A stretch of 5,534 nucleotides of DNA from positions 1 to 5,534 of the forward strand of contig CAKPXD010000097.1 in assembly GCA_934201655.1 (NCBI GenBank). Direction: 5' to 3'. The stretch comes from an uncultured Streptococcus sp. Its GTDB lineage: Bacteria; Bacillota; Bacilli; Lactobacillales; Streptococcaceae. Position 1 is the first letter of the stretch. Every line of letters starts with the position of its first letter. The translations under genes were made by a program, and so were the position numbers. Under the pieces are notes generated by a model that worked only from the letters and a program-made list of their open reading frames with translations, did not search any database and was not told the DNA's origin. Of the stretch, positions 5,254 to 5,534 are shown one piece after another.

Positions 5254-5534
5254 ATGAAAAAAGAAACTCTCACTGAAAAACTCATCAAACGCACATATGG
5301 CATTTCTGGACCACTTGATGAACATAAGCAACGCGAGGCTGACCGCATCGGAAATAAAATCTTTATGGTCCTGTTTTATCTCATGATTTTTGGCAATCTC
5401 ATTCCCTTTGTCCTTGCTTATAAATATCCCCAAATGGTCGCGTTTGGATATCCAATTATCATCTTTCTGGTTTCTATGGTTTGTGCTATCTATGTCAGCA
5501 CTCAAACTAAAAAAACAGGTATTACTGCTATCGA
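5254..5534 (+). CDS. DUF3278-like membrane protein (3' end outside window)
   Basis: The first 93 codons are visible from the ATG at 5254, preceded by AAGGAGA (5241-5247) at a spacing of about 7 nt; the frame is open to the window end. A charged N-terminal part (residues 1-35, with YGISGPLDEHKQREADRIGN) precedes two predicted membrane helices at about 36-56 (IFMVLFYLMIFGNLIPFVLA) and 62-82, then a basic TQTKKTG turn. From memory this resembles the DUF3278 family of streptococcal proteins of unknown function, often encoded next to a small XRE regulator; that family name should be confirmed. Its place 14 nt behind the regulator means it is expressed from the same operator-flanked promoter. No function is assigned. 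Confidence 0.82.
   Translation, partial: MKKETLTEKLIKRTYGISGPLDEHKQREADRIGNKIFMVLFYLMIFGNLIPFVLAYKYPQMVAFGYPIIIFLVSMVCAIYVSTQTKKTGITAI

Noticed and set aside
5236..5505. Minus-strand open frame of 89 codons opposite the membrane protein
   Set aside because: The plus strand has a good ribosome binding site and a coherent two-helix protein in operon with the regulator; the antisense frame has neither.

Overview
The window looks like chromosome of a low-GC streptococcus, most likely the Streptococcus pneumoniae/mitis group. This rests on protein character (a PepV dipeptidase, a short-linker amino-acid-binding lipoprotein, a small XRE regulator paired with a DUF3278-like membrane protein), strong AAGGAG-type ribosome binding sites, and extended -10 promoters of the TNTGN-TATAAT type. 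The species call is from recalled families, not from a search. There are no rRNA, tRNA, CRISPR or insertion-sequence features that I can support.

Layout. (1) Positions 1-2943 form a leftward block. An extended -10 promoter near 2933-2943 drives a nitroreductase gene and pepV, which are 9 nt apart. An intrinsic terminator (845-878) follows pepV. Beyond it lie a uracil-DNA-glycosylase-superfamily gene and a rhodanese-domain gene (cut by the window edge) that overlap by 4 nt (ATGA). (2) A roughly 230-nt divergent intergenic region separates this block from a rightward solitary amino-acid substrate-binding lipoprotein gene (3131-3940). That gene ends at a perfect 10-bp hairpin (3951-3975) that can serve as a terminator on both strands. 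(3) A leftward metallophosphoesterase gene (4004-4836) is broken by a 1-nt frameshift near 4486-4494. It still has a very good extended -10 promoter at 4897-4907. (4) Divergent from it, a rightward pair starts at 5045: a 64-aa XRE regulator and a predicted two-helix membrane protein that runs off the window.

The most notable element is the control region in front of the XRE gene. A near-consensus promoter (TTGACA, 17 nt, TATACT) is flanked by two copies of an 18-bp dyad of the form GTCA-N8-TGAC. They match at 15 of 18 positions, lie 43 bp apart (about four helical turns), and cover the -35 box and the predicted start site. The upstream copy also sits inside a perfect 17-bp inverted repeat, so the whole element can fold as a 23-bp stem with a 3-nt bulge. 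This looks like an autoregulated two-operator switch for the regulator/membrane-protein module, a role inferred from sequence only.

Functionally the genes are mixed: peptide and amino-acid nutrition (PepV, binding protein), flavin redox (nitroreductase), DNA-repair-like (UDG family), sulfur transfer (rhodanese) and regulation. The proteins themselves belong to known families. The points that merit a second look are the regulatory architecture and the broken phosphoesterase.
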